Positions 1 through 10,014 of a stretch of 64,000 bases of DNA are shown in pieces (position 1 is the first letter of the stretch; each line of letters begins with the position of its first letter). This DNA comes from CAVVYJ01 sp963752495 (lineage in GTDB: Bacteria > Pseudomonadota > Gammaproteobacteria > Burkholderiales > Methylophilaceae). The DNA is taken from positions 1 to 64,000 of the forward strand of contig CAVVYJ010000004.1 of assembly GCA_963752495.1 (NCBI GenBank), written 5' to 3'. The position numbers and the translations under genes are program-made. The notes below the pieces were generated by a model. It ran no database searches. It was not told the DNA's origin and saw only the letters and a list, made by a program, of their open reading frames with translations.

Positions 1-1223
1 TTACAAGCTGAAGTTTCTTTTCAGTTAAGTGCAATGCATGTGCATCATGGCTTAAGTGAGAATGCAGATTCTTGGGCGAAGTTCTGTGCAGAGACTTGTG
101 CTAAATTGAACATTCCCCTGACCGTTAGTAAGGTCGAGGTAGATAAAAAAAGTGGCTTAGGGATCGAAGCAGCTGCGCGGATTCGCGTTACCAATCTTTA
201 AGTTCTGTAGATATCGATTTTATTTGTCTAGCACATCATCAAGATGACCAAGCAGAAACTTTGCTATTACAGATGGCACGTGGAGCTGGCGTAAAGGGTT
301 TGGCAGGTATGGCTCGGCTGGATGTTGAGCGCAAATTGATTAGACCGTTGCTATGCTTTAGTCGGAACGAGTTAGAGGCCTATGCCAACCAAAATCTCTT
401 GCATTGGGTTGAAGATGAAAGCAATGACGATACGCAATATGATCGCAATTTTATGCGCCAAGATATTCTGCCGTTGCTCAGTCAGAGGTATCCGGCAATC
501 GCACAGACATTGAGTCGCTCAGCTCGGAATTTGGCCGATGCAAGCATATTGTTAGATGATTTGGCGCGCATTGACGCGATTGAAGCGCTCGAAATAATAG
601 AAAAAAATCAGCATATTAATTTAACAGAGCTTAATAAACTGAGCCCGCAAAGACAAGCCAACCTAATCCGCTGGTGGCTTGCACAACATGAAATTAGCTT
701 GCCAAGTGCGCAGCAATTGCAACAAATCCAGCAACAACTTTTGCATGCTAAATCAGATGCGGCAGTAAAAATAAAAGTGAGTGATCAGTTAAATTTGATG
801 CGCTATCAAACGCATGCTTACCTGGTAAAAGTGAGCGCAGAACTGATGCCGATTAATTTATTGTGGCAAGGTGAAGACATTGTCGTTTTGCCAAATCAGT
901 CGCGATTGTTTTTTACCAGACAAATGGGCAAAGGGCTAGCATTTCAACGAGGTGGTAGTGACCTCAAGTTACGCATTAAGAATCGTGAAGGCGGTGAGCG
1001 CTTTAAACCTGATTCAGGCAGACCTAGTCGCACGCTAAAATATGTTTTGCAGGCAAGCAAAATGCCACCTTGGCAGCGTGAGCAACTACCGCTTATTTTT
1101 ATGGACGAAACACTGGTTTATATTCCAAATTTAGGGGCAAGTGCGGACTTACAGGCAAAAGAAAATGAAATGGGTTGCGTGATTACATGGCAACAGACAC
1201 CTGGAAGTGATCATGAGCCTTAA
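1..1223 (+). CDS. tilS: tRNA(Ile)-lysidine synthase (5' end outside the window; one frameshift)
   Basis: Ligates lysine to C34 of the CAU-anticodon tRNA-Ile so that it reads AUA; cytoplasmic and normally essential. The first 200 bases read VHHGLSENADSW and later EAAARIR, both typical of the N-terminal ATP-pyrophosphatase domain. That frame then stops at about 202, while the frame used from about 190 on gives YQSLSSVDIDF, AHHQDDQAET and RGAGVKGLAGM, which continue the same domain. One base is therefore missing near 187. The C-terminal tRNA-binding region, with ERFKPDSGRPSRTLK, runs to the stop at 1223. The gene start lies to the left of the window. The stop overlaps the start of the following histidine kinase, so the two are probably co-transcribed. 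Identity is secure; the break is most likely a sequence error. Confidence 0.93.
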
Positions 1224-2562
1224 GTTGCGTTTAAACCTCATTATTACTTTGCTTTTGACGATGGTTTTCGTTGCCGGCATTATTTTAAACATCATCAATG
1301 CGCGCCAAAATGTTCGTGCAGAAGTTGATTCTACAGAAAAGTTAGCCTTGTATTTATTCGATACTGGATTATTGCAAAATCCTGGCGAGGTCTTCAGTAA
1401 AACTGCTAATAATCCGCTGCGTTTGCAAAGTTTGAAGCATATGCGGCATGTGCGCATTGAATTTTATGATGCTCAAAATAAACTTTTAGACAGTAATCGC
1501 CAGCAGGATGAACTAGTGCAAAGAAGCAATCCTCCAGGTTGGTTTAAGAAGGCGCTGGATGCTTTTTCACCCCCGTGGGAAGCGCAAGAGCGCGAGGTGA
1601 AGTATCAGGACAAATTACTTGGCAAACTTGTAATTACGCCGGACCCTACTTATGAGTATGCTGAAATTTGGAAGCAACTGCTAGATTTGTTATTGTTGCT
1701 TTCACTTTTTTTCGTGGCAATTAATTTGATGATTTATTGGGCGTTAGCGCGTGCTTTGGAACCAACGCTCAGTATTTTGCAAACGTTAAATTTGGTGGAG
1801 AGCGGCAATATGCAAGCGCGTTTACCCGCATTTAAGTTGCCAGAGCTTGCAAAAATCGGCGATAAATTTAATCTTATGGTAGAAACTTTAGAGCAGAGTA
1901 TTTTGCGCAATCACCAGCTTTCGCAACAGCTGATTAACTTGCAGGAGTTTGAACGCAAAAACCTTGCGCGCGATTTGCATGATGAGTTTGGACAAAGTTT
2001 AACGGCAATTCATGCTGATTCCACAGTGGTGCTAAAATTAGCGCAAACTAAATACCCTGAGCTGAAAGCAAGTGCTTTGGCTATTACACAGCTTTCTAAG
2101 CATCTTATGGAAATGGTGGGTGGTTTACTTCAGCGGCTACGCCCTGGGGCATTGGATGAACTTGGGTTAAACGAGGCGTTGCAAGAATTAGTTGCGATGT
2201 GGCGGGCACGAAATGAGAGCATTAATTGCAAACTTAGTATTGAGGGCGAACTTCCTGCTAATTTGCATGAGGCCTTGCGTGTGACTGTTTATCGATTGGT
2301 GCAAGAGTGTTTAACGAATATTGCGCGCCATGCTGAAGCCTCGAAAGTCATTATAAAGTTAGTCAATGACGCTGAAAAAAATGGCCTCCACATTAGCGTT
2401 TACGATAATGGCAAGGGTTTTAATGTAAGCGATTTGATAGGTTTTGGCTTGCTTGGAATGCGTGAGCGGGTAGAGGGATTGGGCGGTAAACTGACGATAA
2501 ATTCAAAGGTATCCGGTAAATCTGGCACGACAATTGAAGCATGGCTGCCATTGGGTGATTAA
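1213..2562 (+). CDS. NarX/UhpB-type sensor histidine kinase with LapD/MoxY-like periplasmic domain
   Basis: Membrane sensor kinase of about 449 residues. There is an N-terminal membrane helix (about 8-30), a periplasmic segment (about 32-155) containing the NPPGWFKKAL and FSPPWEAQER stretch typical of LapD/MoxY N-terminal domains, a second helix (about 157-178) and a HAMP linker. A HisKA_3 dimerisation domain follows, with phospho-acceptor His in RDLHDEFGQS at about 256, then an HATPase_c domain (VQECLTNIARHAEAS, DNGKGF, GFGLLGMRER). A GTG at 1207 could also serve as start, but ATG 1213 gives the more usual N-terminus. It overlaps the end of tilS and abuts the response regulator at 2563, so the two form a cognate pair. 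MoxY of Paracoccus controls methanol oxidation; a similar role here is only inference. Confidence 0.88.
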   Translation: MSLKLRLNLIITLLLTMVFVAGIILNIINARQNVRAEVDSTEKLALYLFDTGLLQNPGEVFSKTANNPLRLQSLKHMRHVRIEFYDAQNKLLDSNRQQDELVQRSNPPGWFKKALDAFSPPWEAQEREVKYQDKLLGKLVITPDPTYEYAEIWKQLLDLLLLLSLFFVAINLMIYWALARALEPTLSILQTLNLVESGNMQARLPAFKLPELAKIGDKFNLMVETLEQSILRNHQLSQQLINLQEFERKNLARDLHDEFGQSLTAIHADSTVVLKLAQTKYPELKASALAITQLSKHLMEMVGGLLQRLRPGALDELGLNEALQELVAMWRARNESINCKLSIEGELPANLHEALRVTVYRLVQECLTNIARHAEASKVIIKLVNDAEKNGLHISVYDNGKGFNVSDLIGFGLLGMRERVEGLGGKLTINSKVSGKSGTTIEAWLPLGD

Positions 2563-3204
2563 ATGATTTCACAAACAAATATTATGCTGGTAGATGACCA
2601 CTCAGTGGTGCGCGCAGGTGTGCGTCGATTGCTGGAACAGCACAGCGGGTTCAGCGTGGTAGCTGAGGCGGAGAGCGGCGAACGTGCATATCAGTTATTT
2701 GGTGAGCACCTGCCAGATTTAACTGTAATGGATTTAACTATGCGTGGGATGGGTGGTCTAGAAACCATCGGCCGCATCATGATGCGCTATCCAACGGCAA
2801 AAATATTGGTGCTTTCTATGCACGAGAGTAGCGTTTTTGCGGCTCAGGCACTTAAAGCAGGGGCAAAAGGTTATTTGTCTAAAACAAGCCTTGGTGATGA
2901 ACTGGTGAATGCGCTTGAAGTGATATTACAAGGGCGCACTTATATTGACTCTACGATTGCTAAAAGTCTGGCATTAGACAGTTTGGATATCTATGACAAT
3001 CCCTTGCAGCAGCTCTCGGCTCGCGAGTTTGAAATCTTCCGCTTGCTAGCTGAGGGCGATGATTGTGATGCGGTTGCAGAGGTGTTAAAAATAAGCAGTA
3101 AGACAGTTTCAAATTACCAAACGAGCATTAAACAAAAGCTTGGTATTGGCACTTCGGTAGAAATGGTGCGCATTGCGATTCGCTACGGGGTGATTAGCAG
3201 CTGA
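2563..3204 (+). CDS. NarL/FixJ-family response regulator
   Basis: DNA-binding response regulator of 213 residues, partner of the kinase just upstream. The receiver domain has the acidic pair DD at 11-12, phospho-acceptor Asp57 in VMDLTM and Lys in AGAKGYLSK. The C-terminal LuxR-type helix-turn-helix begins at LSAREFEIFRLLAEG (about 149), with KTVSNYQTSIKQKL as the recognition region. The ATG follows the kinase stop codon directly, which indicates translational coupling. Its targets cannot be read from the sequence; the TonB receptor downstream has its own promoter. Confidence 0.92.
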   Translation: MISQTNIMLVDDHSVVRAGVRRLLEQHSGFSVVAEAESGERAYQLFGEHLPDLTVMDLTMRGMGGLETIGRIMMRYPTAKILVLSMHESSVFAAQALKAGAKGYLSKTSLGDELVNALEVILQGRTYIDSTIAKSLALDSLDIYDNPLQQLSAREFEIFRLLAEGDDCDAVAEVLKISSKTVSNYQTSIKQKLGIGTSVEMVRIAIRYGVISS

Positions 3205-3265
3205 TTTTTTGTTGTATTTCTAGCACTTAACGCGTACTCGGGAATTTTTCCTAATGCTTTTCCCT

Positions 3266-3294
3266 TTGAAGTTTTATATATTCATGCCTATAAA
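3266..3294 (+). promoter_or_regulatory. Sigma-70 promoter of the TonB-dependent receptor
   Basis: TTGAAG (3266-3271), a 17-base spacer and TATAAA (3289-3294) form a good housekeeping promoter about 55 bases before the receptor ATG. A short palindrome, CGCGAACGCG, lies just downstream of the -10 element. I see no clear Fur box. Confidence 0.6.
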
Positions 3295-3349
3295 ATAAGA
3301 CGCGAACGCGCATCAATATTAATAGGCAATTACTATCTCAAGGGTAAAG

Positions 3350-5730
3350 ATGAAAAACTATCAACTAAAATCGACTGTACTCGCGGTTGCAAGCATGGCT
3401 ATCTACATGCAGTACGCAAATGCGGAAGAAAAACTGAAATCGCTACAAACTGAAAAAATTGAAGTGATCAGCACAACGCCTTTGCAGGGGGTGGGACTGC
3501 CTAAAGAGATTATTCCAGCCAACGTCCAAAGCGTAAAAGGCGATGAGATGGTGAATCAGAACAACCTCAGCATTGCTGATTTTTTAAATAGCGGCATGGT
3601 GGGCGTGAATGTCAATGAGATACAAAATAACCCGTATCAGCCCAATGTGAATTATCGCGGTTTTACCGCTTCGCCATTGCTTGGTACGCCGCAAGGCTTG
3701 TCAATATTTGTAGATGGCGTGCGCGTGAATGAGCCGTTTGGTGATGTGGTGAATTGGGACTTGATTCCGCTAAACGCGATTTCTAGCATGAATTTAATCT
3801 CGGGCTCTAACCCGGTTTTTGGTTTAAATACATTGGGTGGCGCGCTTTCTGTGAATACTAAAAGCGGCCGCACCGACCCAGGTGGCGCTGTAGAGTTATC
3901 AGGTGGTTCTTGGGATCGTATCCAAGGCGCTGCGGAATTTGGCGGTGTAGCACAAAACGGTGCAGATTACTTTTTTGCGGTAAACGGTTTGCATGAACAA
4001 GGTTGGCGCGATGCTTCACCTTCTGATGTGCGTCAGGCGTTTGCAAGATTGGCTGGCAGGGTGAAAAAACAGATGCGAACTTAAGTTTGACACTGGCAGA
4101 CAACGAGCTGGTGGGCAATGGTTTAGTGCAAAAAGAGTTTTTGGATAATTTGGGATGGGATTCAATCAATACCAAACCTGATATTACAGAAACCAAAATG
4201 TGGTTTTTAAATTTTAATGCTAACCATTATTTCACTGATGAAACCGTATTGAGTGCAAATACCTATTATCGTAATGCACGTACAAAAACCTTGAATGGTG
4301 ACGTGAATGACGATGTAGATGATACCGTGTTTTTGGATGACTGTGCTGATGAGCAGGTGGTACGCTTTTGAAGACGAGTGCGGAGGCGCGATTAATCGTA
4401 GTAAATCAGATCGTGATAGTTATGGATTTACATTGCAAATGGCATTTAATCAAGATTTCCTTGGTAAAAAAAATCAATTCATTACAGGCTTGGGTTACGA
4501 TTATGGTCGAACAAAATTTAAACAATCTAGTGAGTTCGGCAATATTACCGAAAGTCGTGGTGTGGCAGGCGTGGGTGAATTTAGTGATGACGCTCCAGGT
4601 AAACTTAAAAGCTAAAAGCAAGACTTGGAGCATGTATGCAACTGATACCTTCTCATTTAGTGATATGTATCATTTAACTTTATCTGGTCGCTACAACCAT
4701 ACCAAAATTGATAATAAAGATGGTTTGGAAGATGATCCACCAGAAACACTCACAGAAAAAGCATCATTTAGTCGCTTTAACCCTGCGATTGGTTTGAGCA
4801 TTACTCCAAATAAAGATTTCTCTTTTTACGGTAGTTATAACGAAGGTAGCCGTGCGCCGACTGCCATCGAGCTAGGTTGTGCGTTCCAAGACTTGGATGG
4901 TGACGGTTTCGGTGACACACCATGTCGTCTACCTAATGCAATGGCGGGTGACCCACCATTGAAAAAAGTGGTTTCAAAAACTTTTGAGGCTGGTGTACGT
5001 GGCAATTTGGCGGGTGAAATCGGTTATAGTGCCAGCATTTATCGCACACAAAATACTGACGATATTCAATTTATCGCAGCCAATTCGCAAGGCGATGGTA
5101 ATTTCCGAAATGTGGGTAAAACGCGTCGTCAAGGTTTGGATTTGGGTTTAAATGGCAAAGCGTGGTCAAACTTTAGCTGGAATCTGGCTATAGCTATATC
5201 CGTGCTACTTATCAATCGCCATTCACTATTGCGAGTGAAGTCAATACCAGTGCGGTTGATACCAACGTGATGGTGACCCAGATACTATCAATATTTCTCG
5301 TGGTGACTATTTGCCGGGTATTCCAAAGCACCAATTAAAACTACGTGGTGAATGGCAAGCCTTGCCAAACTGGAGCATTGGTGCAAACGTTGTTGCGTTT
5401 ACAAGCCAGTATTCATTTGGTAATGAAAACAATGACCATGAGGGCGAAGGAGCAAAAGTACGTGGCTATGCGGTCATGAATCTAGATACGCGCTATAAGT
5501 TTGGCAACAGTGGCTGGCAGGCTTTTGCGCGTGTGAATAACGTGTTTGATAAAGAATATTACAGCGCAGGTATGCTTGGTGAGTCGTTCTTTACACCAGA
5601 CGGCGACTTTGATGGCGGCGATGATCACTTTCAACCGCTATATTCACCAGGCGCACCACGTGCAGGCTGGGTAGGCGTGCGTTATGAGTTTGGCGGTAAA
5701 AAATCTTCGTCGAATTTTGACAACGATTAA
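3350..5730 (+). CDS. TonB-dependent outer-membrane receptor (about five frameshifts)
   Basis: Outer-membrane gated channel for a scarce ligand such as an iron chelate or cobalamin; the substrate is not evident. A signal peptide (MKNYQLKSTVLAVASMAIYM... ending in ANA) is followed by a TonB-box-like IEVISTTP and a plug domain (NYRGFTASPLLGTPQGLSIF, LNTLGGALSVNTKSG). A long beta-barrel follows, ending in the usual aromatic C-terminal strand GWVGVRYEFGG. The frame breaks near 4066 (an A run), 4350, 4596, 5187 and 5275; in each case the protein continues in another frame with barrel-like sequence. The full product would be about 790 residues, normal for the family. The 5' part alone could not form a receptor, so either this is a true pseudogene or, more likely given the rest of the window, the breaks are sequencing errors. 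Confidence 0.88.
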
Positions 5731-5745
5731 TTAGGCTGTACTTTA

Positions 5746-5774
5746 AAAACGGCTCATTATGAGCCGTTTTTTTT
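5746..5774 (+). terminator. Rho-independent terminator after the TonB receptor
   Basis: AAAACGGCTC-ATTA(T)-GAGCCGTTTT is a strong stem with a very short loop, continued by a T run. It lies 15 bases after the receptor stop codon and separates it from purT. Confidence 0.9.
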
Positions 5775-5835
5775 GGCTAAATTTAAGCTTGCTTCATGCT
5801 AAAATTGCCTATTAGCAGACTTCATTGGAATTCCC

Positions 5836-7026
5836 ATGGAAATTGGTACGCCTCTTAGTTCATCCGCCACTAAAGTGATGTTACTCGGTAGTGGAGAGCT
5901 TGGTAAAGAAGTGATTATCGCGTTACAGCGTTTAGGTGTGGAAGTGATTGCGGTAGATCGCTACGAAAACGCGCCGGGACATCAAGTTGCGCATCGTGCC
6001 TATACGATCGATATGACCGATGCAGTGGCTTTGAAAGCGTTGGTTGCCAAAGAAAAACCACATTTAATCGTGCCGGAAATCGAAGCGCTTAACACTGACG
6101 CTTTGGCGGATATTGAACAATCCGGCATCACCGTTATTCCCACCGTTAAAGCTGTGCAACTCACCATGAACCGAGAAGGCATCCGCCGTTTGGCGGCTGA
6201 AGAGCTCAAGTTACCAACTTCACCATACGCGTTTGCGCATTCTGAAGATGCCCTGAGAGCCAATATCCATGCGGGAGTTGGCTATCCATGTTTTATTAAA
6301 CCAACCATGTCATCTTCTGGCAAAGGCCAATCGCGCATTACGCAAGATAGTGAAATTAAAGCTGCGTGGGATTATGCGGCAACCGGTGGGCGCGTCAATC
6401 AGGGTGTGGTGATTGTGGAGGGGCAAATTGATTTTGATTATGAAATCACTTTACTTACCGTGCGTGCAAAAAATGCGCAGGGCCAAATTCAAACTTACTT
6501 CTGTGAACCTATCGGCCATGTGCAAAAAAGTGGTGACTATGTAGAAAGTTGGCAGCCGCAAGCAATGTCAATAAATGCGTTAAAAGCTTCGCAGGACGTG
6601 GCTAAAAAGATTACTGACGCGCTGGGCGGCCTGGGTTTGTTTGGCGTGGAACTGTTTATAAAAGGTGATCAGGTTTGGTTTAGCGAGGTGAGCCCACGCC
6701 CGCATGATACAGGCATGGTAACGATGTGTAGCCAGCGCTTGAGTGAGTTTGAACTGCATGCGCGCGCAATTTTGGGATTGCCTGTAGATGTCAGTTTGAA
6801 AAATGCTGGCGCAAGTGCGGTGATTTATGGCGGCGTAGCAAGTAAAAATCTAAAATACTCTGGCTTGGAAGCCGCACTGGATGTGCCTTGTAGTGATGTG
6901 CGTTTATTTGGAAAACCGGAGTCGTTTGTTAAAAGGCGCATGGGCGTGGCGCTGGCTACAGGAAACAATACAGATGAAGCAAGGCAGCGCGCGAAACTTG
7001 CCGCTAGCCTCGTAAAGCCAAGCTAG
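5836..7026 (+). CDS. purT: Formate-dependent phosphoribosylglycinamide formyltransferase (GAR transformylase 2)
   Basis: Makes formyl-GAR from GAR, formate and ATP in purine synthesis, bypassing the folate-dependent PurN. At 396 residues it is the normal family length. The N-terminal nucleotide-binding region has MLLGSGELGKE. The ATP-grasp domain follows, with KPTMSSSGKGQSR, VIVEGQIDFDYEIT, GLFGVELFIKGDQVWFSEVS and PRPHDTGMVT. A formate-using enzyme fits a methylotroph that produces formate from C1 substrates (inference). The frame is intact. It ends 14 bases before a truncated-haemoglobin gene on the same strand, so the two are probably co-transcribed. Confidence 0.96.
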   Translation: MEIGTPLSSSATKVMLLGSGELGKEVIIALQRLGVEVIAVDRYENAPGHQVAHRAYTIDMTDAVALKALVAKEKPHLIVPEIEALNTDALADIEQSGITVIPTVKAVQLTMNREGIRRLAAEELKLPTSPYAFAHSEDALRANIHAGVGYPCFIKPTMSSSGKGQSRITQDSEIKAAWDYAATGGRVNQGVVIVEGQIDFDYEITLLTVRAKNAQGQIQTYFCEPIGHVQKSGDYVESWQPQAMSINALKASQDVAKKITDALGGLGLFGVELFIKGDQVWFSEVSPRPHDTGMVTMCSQRLSEFELHARAILGLPVDVSLKNAGASAVIYGGVASKNLKYSGLEAALDVPCSDVRLFGKPESFVKRRMGVALATGNNTDEARQRAKLAASLVKPS

Positions 7027-7040
7027 TTAAGTCTAATTAA

Positions 7041-7466
7041 ATGCTCAATAAAATTGAAGAAGTGGGAAGTAGCAAAGCGACCTTTTTTGACTTGCTAGGT
7101 GGCGAGGAGACTGGTGCGGTGAGAGTTCGTGAGCTGGTGGAAGCGTTTTACGACATCATGGACACTGATCCAAAAGCCGCGGGTATTCGCGCTTATCACG
7201 CCAAAGATCTCACGGAGGCGCGTGAAAAGCTTTTCATGTTTTTGACTGGCTGGACAGGCGGCCCGCAGCTATATATCGAGCGCTATGGCCATCCACGCTT
7301 ACGCGCACGGCATATGCCATTTAGCATTGGTGAGTCTGAACGAGATCAATGGATGTACTGCATGATAAAGGCAATGCAGCAAATTAGTTTGGAAGAAAAA
7401 TTGATGACGAATTTAGCTGCGCAACTATATGGCGTGGCTGATTTTATGCGTAACCAGAACACTTAA
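7041..7466 (+). CDS. Group 2 truncated haemoglobin
   Basis: Small haem protein of 141 residues of the trHb2 (YjbI/GlbO) family, generally linked to oxygen or nitric oxide chemistry. Visible family marks are the helix B tyrosine in VEAFYDIMD, the LFMFLTGWTGGPQLYIERYG segment, the proximal histidine in RLRARHMPF and the conserved tryptophan in RDQWMYCM. It follows purT by 14 bases; no functional link between the two is known to me. The physiological ligand cannot be deduced. Confidence 0.93.
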   Translation: MLNKIEEVGSSKATFFDLLGGEETGAVRVRELVEAFYDIMDTDPKAAGIRAYHAKDLTEAREKLFMFLTGWTGGPQLYIERYGHPRLRARHMPFSIGESERDQWMYCMIKAMQQISLEEKLMTNLAAQLYGVADFMRNQNT

Positions 7467-7601
7467 GTAATTGTTTTTATGAGCTCTTAAGTGCTATAGT
7501 GTGCTTAAGATATTGTTTGTTGTACGAAATAAAACTAATAACAGTGACACAACATAGGAGCCTTACTTGCTTAGGCGTAAATTCTATCTTGAGGTATATC
7601 A

Positions 7602-7654
7602 CAGCTCGAAGCTGATTTTTCAACTTTTTTGTTAGGAGTATCTAAATTCCTAAC
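7602..7654 (+). promoter_or_regulatory. Leader hairpins before the signalling operon; second one sequesters the ribosome binding site
   Basis: Two inverted repeats lie in the 5' region of the kinase gene. CAGCT-CGA-AGCTG (7602-7614) is followed by ATTTTT, like a weak terminator. GTTAGGA (7631-7637) pairs exactly with TCCTAAC (7648-7654) across a 10-base loop, burying the AGGAG that should serve the kinase start. Structure-controlled translation or attenuation is inferred, not shown. The remaining intergenic stretch from 7467 also holds CTTAAG repeats (about 7486-7508). Confidence 0.4.
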
Positions 7655-7714
7655 TTTAATACTCTTGTCGCTAGAAACCTCCTTATCGGCATAATTGCAT
7701 TATTCATTGCCTAT

Positions 7715-9640
7715 TTGCTTATCGTCTATTTTACCCCTTCAAGTCAAGTGCTAACTCGACTGTATTTGTTGGGGGCGATTCTGTTTGCAGCAGGCGTGGG
7801 TTATTTGCTTGGCGGTCTAAGGCGCGATATGCGCGTAAGACAGCTAGTGAATAGTCTCAAATTGCAAATGCACAATAAAGAATCAGCGCAAGAAAAATTA
7901 TTGCTGGCAGAGTTGCGGCAAGAAAGACAAAAAGCTAGTTTGGCAAGGCTTGCAGTTGCACGCGCAGCTGCAGCTGTACCACTTGAATACTTTAAACTAC
8001 TGGTTGCAGAATCTGCCCATACGCTCAACGTGGGACGCGTTAGCATTTGGTTCTTTTCGCCAGATAAACAGTTGCTGGTATGTGAGGTCATTTATCAGCT
8101 TGACAATATGAGCTATAGCAGCGGGCAAGAAATCAATGCGCTGGAGTTACCAAAATACTTCGCAGCTTTATCTCGAGAAAGAGTAATTGCTGCAGGTAAC
8201 TCATATGAGCACACTGCGATGGAAGAGTTCGTAGCAGATTATCTGCCAAAAAATAATATTGGCGCGCTACTGGATGCCACGATTTGGACGGGCAATGAAA
8301 TTATAGGAGTCATTTGTCACGAGCATATTGGCGGAACGCGCGATTGGACCATTGATGAGCAGAATTTTGCTGCAGCACTGTCTGATATGGTGAGTGTAGC
8401 CTTGGAATCTCAAAAAAGAAAAAAAATTGAAATTGATTTGTTAGAGCAGCAGGCCAACCTTGAAACGATTGTGAAAACTCGGATTGAGAATATTGAAAGC
8501 AATGCCAAGCTCTTTAGGTTTTTGGTAGCACGGGCGCCGATAAATATTCTCTATATGAATCGTGCGACTGAAGTAATTGAAATTAATCCAGAAGTTGAAT
8601 TGGAGTCGGGATACTCTCGAGAGTTTGCACTTGGAAAAACTTTTTATGCGCTGTTTTCGAATAAAAAAACAAGAGCACAGCATCTGGCGTTATTTAAGAA
8701 AATTCTTTCAGGAGAAAAGATTCAAGGGCAAGAGTTATTAATGCAGCGAGCAGATGGGCAGATGGGAGAGTACTCGATCTCTGCTAGTATGGAGCAAGAC
8801 GCTAATGGAGAGCCGGTGATTATAGCCATTGCGCAGGATATCACTCAGCAAAAAATGGTGGAACAAGCCTTGCAAAAAGCACGTGAATCAGCAGAGTCGG
8901 CCGACCGCATCAAGTCTATGTTTGTCGCATCAATGTCGCATGAACTGCGCACCCCGCTAAACTCAATTATCGGTTTTTTGGGTGTGGTTCTGCATGGAAT
9001 GTCGGGTGAGATTAATGCTAGACAAAAAGACCAGCTTGGCCGTGCTTACAATTCATCCAAGCACTTATTGGCGCTTATTTCTGATGTGATTGATATTTCT
9101 AAAATTGAAGCAGGTTTTTTGCAGATACATACTGAAAAGTTTGAATTGCTAACTTTGCTGATAGAAACACAACATGCTGTGCATCACATTACGGAGGAGA
9201 AAAAACTGATATTGCAAATTGATTGTGCAAAGGGAATAACGCTCAACACAGACAGAAAGCGACTTTATCAAGTCATATTAAATGTTGTGAGTAATGCAGT
9301 GAAATATACTGAACAAGGCTCAGTGAATGTGAGCGCAGCTTTAAAAGGTGAGCGTTTAATTGTTGCCGTGCAGGATACTGGAATAGGCATAGACGAAGAA
9401 GGGCTTGCCAATTTGTTTAAGCCATTTGAGCGTGTAGAGTCGCGACTTAGAATTAAAACACTCGGCACGGGTTTGGGACTATATCTAACGCAGAAAATTT
9501 TGACACAATTGTTAGGTGGCAGTATTGAAGTCGTTAGCACACCGGAGGTTGGAAGTGTTTTTACTATCAACATTCCTATTAATGCACCAGAACCAAGTGA
9601 GGATGGCGTTATTTCTGTTTTAGAAAGTACAAAAAAATGA
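7715..9640 (+). CDS. Membrane-associated GAF-PAS sensor histidine kinase
   Basis: Sensor kinase of at least 641 residues. It has N-terminal hydrophobic helices, a GAF domain (about 85-235; YFKLLVAESAHTLNVGRVSI), a coiled coil, a PAS domain (about 265-385; FRFLVARAPINILYMNR), HisKA with the phospho-His in MSHELRTPLNS, and HATPase_c (DTGIGIDEEGL, GTGLGLYLTQKI). The TTG at 7715 lies inside a hydrophobic segment. The open frame extends upstream to 7646 (ATT codon, 7 bases after AGGAG) and adds NTLVARNLLIGIIALFIAY, which completes a membrane helix. The true start is probably there, either as a rare ATT or as an ATG hidden by an indel. It overlaps the following receiver gene by four bases (ATGA). 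Confidence 0.88.
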   Translation: MLIVYFTPSSQVLTRLYLLGAILFAAGVGYLLGGLRRDMRVRQLVNSLKLQMHNKESAQEKLLLAELRQERQKASLARLAVARAAAAVPLEYFKLLVAESAHTLNVGRVSIWFFSPDKQLLVCEVIYQLDNMSYSSGQEINALELPKYFAALSRERVIAAGNSYEHTAMEEFVADYLPKNNIGALLDATIWTGNEIIGVICHEHIGGTRDWTIDEQNFAAALSDMVSVALESQKRKKIEIDLLEQQANLETIVKTRIENIESNAKLFRFLVARAPINILYMNRATEVIEINPEVELESGYSREFALGKTFYALFSNKKTRAQHLALFKKILSGEKIQGQELLMQRADGQMGEYSISASMEQDANGEPVIIAIAQDITQQKMVEQALQKARESAESADRIKSMFVASMSHELRTPLNSIIGFLGVVLHGMSGEINARQKDQLGRAYNSSKHLLALISDVIDISKIEAGFLQIHTEKFELLTLLIETQHAVHHITEEKKLILQIDCAKGITLNTDRKRLYQVILNVVSNAVKYTEQGSVNVSAALKGERLIVAVQDTGIGIDEEGLANLFKPFERVESRLRIKTLGTGLGLYLTQKILTQLLGGSIEVVSTPEVGSVFTINIPINAPEPSEDGVISVLESTKK

Positions 9641-10014
9641 TTACAGCTTTAATTATTGAAGATAATGAAGATAACTTGGAACTGATTAAATTTATTTTGG
9701 AGCAAGCCAATTTTAAAACACGTTTTGTGATGACTGGGTTAGAAGGAGTGCAGCAAGTGATAACCATTCCACCCGATTTTGTGATTTTAGATATACAATT
9801 GCCTGATATAAACGGTTTGGAAGTGTTAAAGCGTATTCGGGCACATCCGGTCAGCAAAGATATTCCGGTCATCGCGATGACTTCTTATGCAATGTCTGGA
9901 GACAAAGAGCGATTGATGGCAGCTGGCTGCACGGCGTACATAGAAAAACCAATAGATCCAATGCTAGTAATTGGGCAAATTGAGCAGGTCATTGGCAGGG
10001 GAGCCAGCAAATGA
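9637..10014 (+). CDS. Single-domain response regulator (CheY-like)
   Basis: Receiver domain of 125 residues with no output domain. Acidic pair near EDNED (9-12), phospho-acceptor Asp52 in VILDIQLPDINGL, Thr in AMTSYAMSG and Lys in YIEKPID. Both ends overlap neighbours by ATGA (9637-9640 with the kinase; 10011-10014 with the next gene), so the three proteins are translationally coupled. It resembles DivK/PleD-type receivers and probably relays phosphate between the kinase and the receiver-GGDEF-EAL protein (inference). Confidence 0.92.
   Translation: MITALIIEDNEDNLELIKFILEQANFKTRFVMTGLEGVQQVITIPPDFVILDIQLPDINGLEVLKRIRAHPVSKDIPVIAMTSYAMSGDKERLMAAGCTAYIEKPIDPMLVIGQIEQVIGRGASK

Noticed and set aside
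3350..5730. Calling the TonB receptor a pseudogene
   Set aside because: The breaks match the indel pattern seen in essential genes of the same window, and conserved sequence continues through every break. True decay cannot be excluded, but is not the simplest reading.
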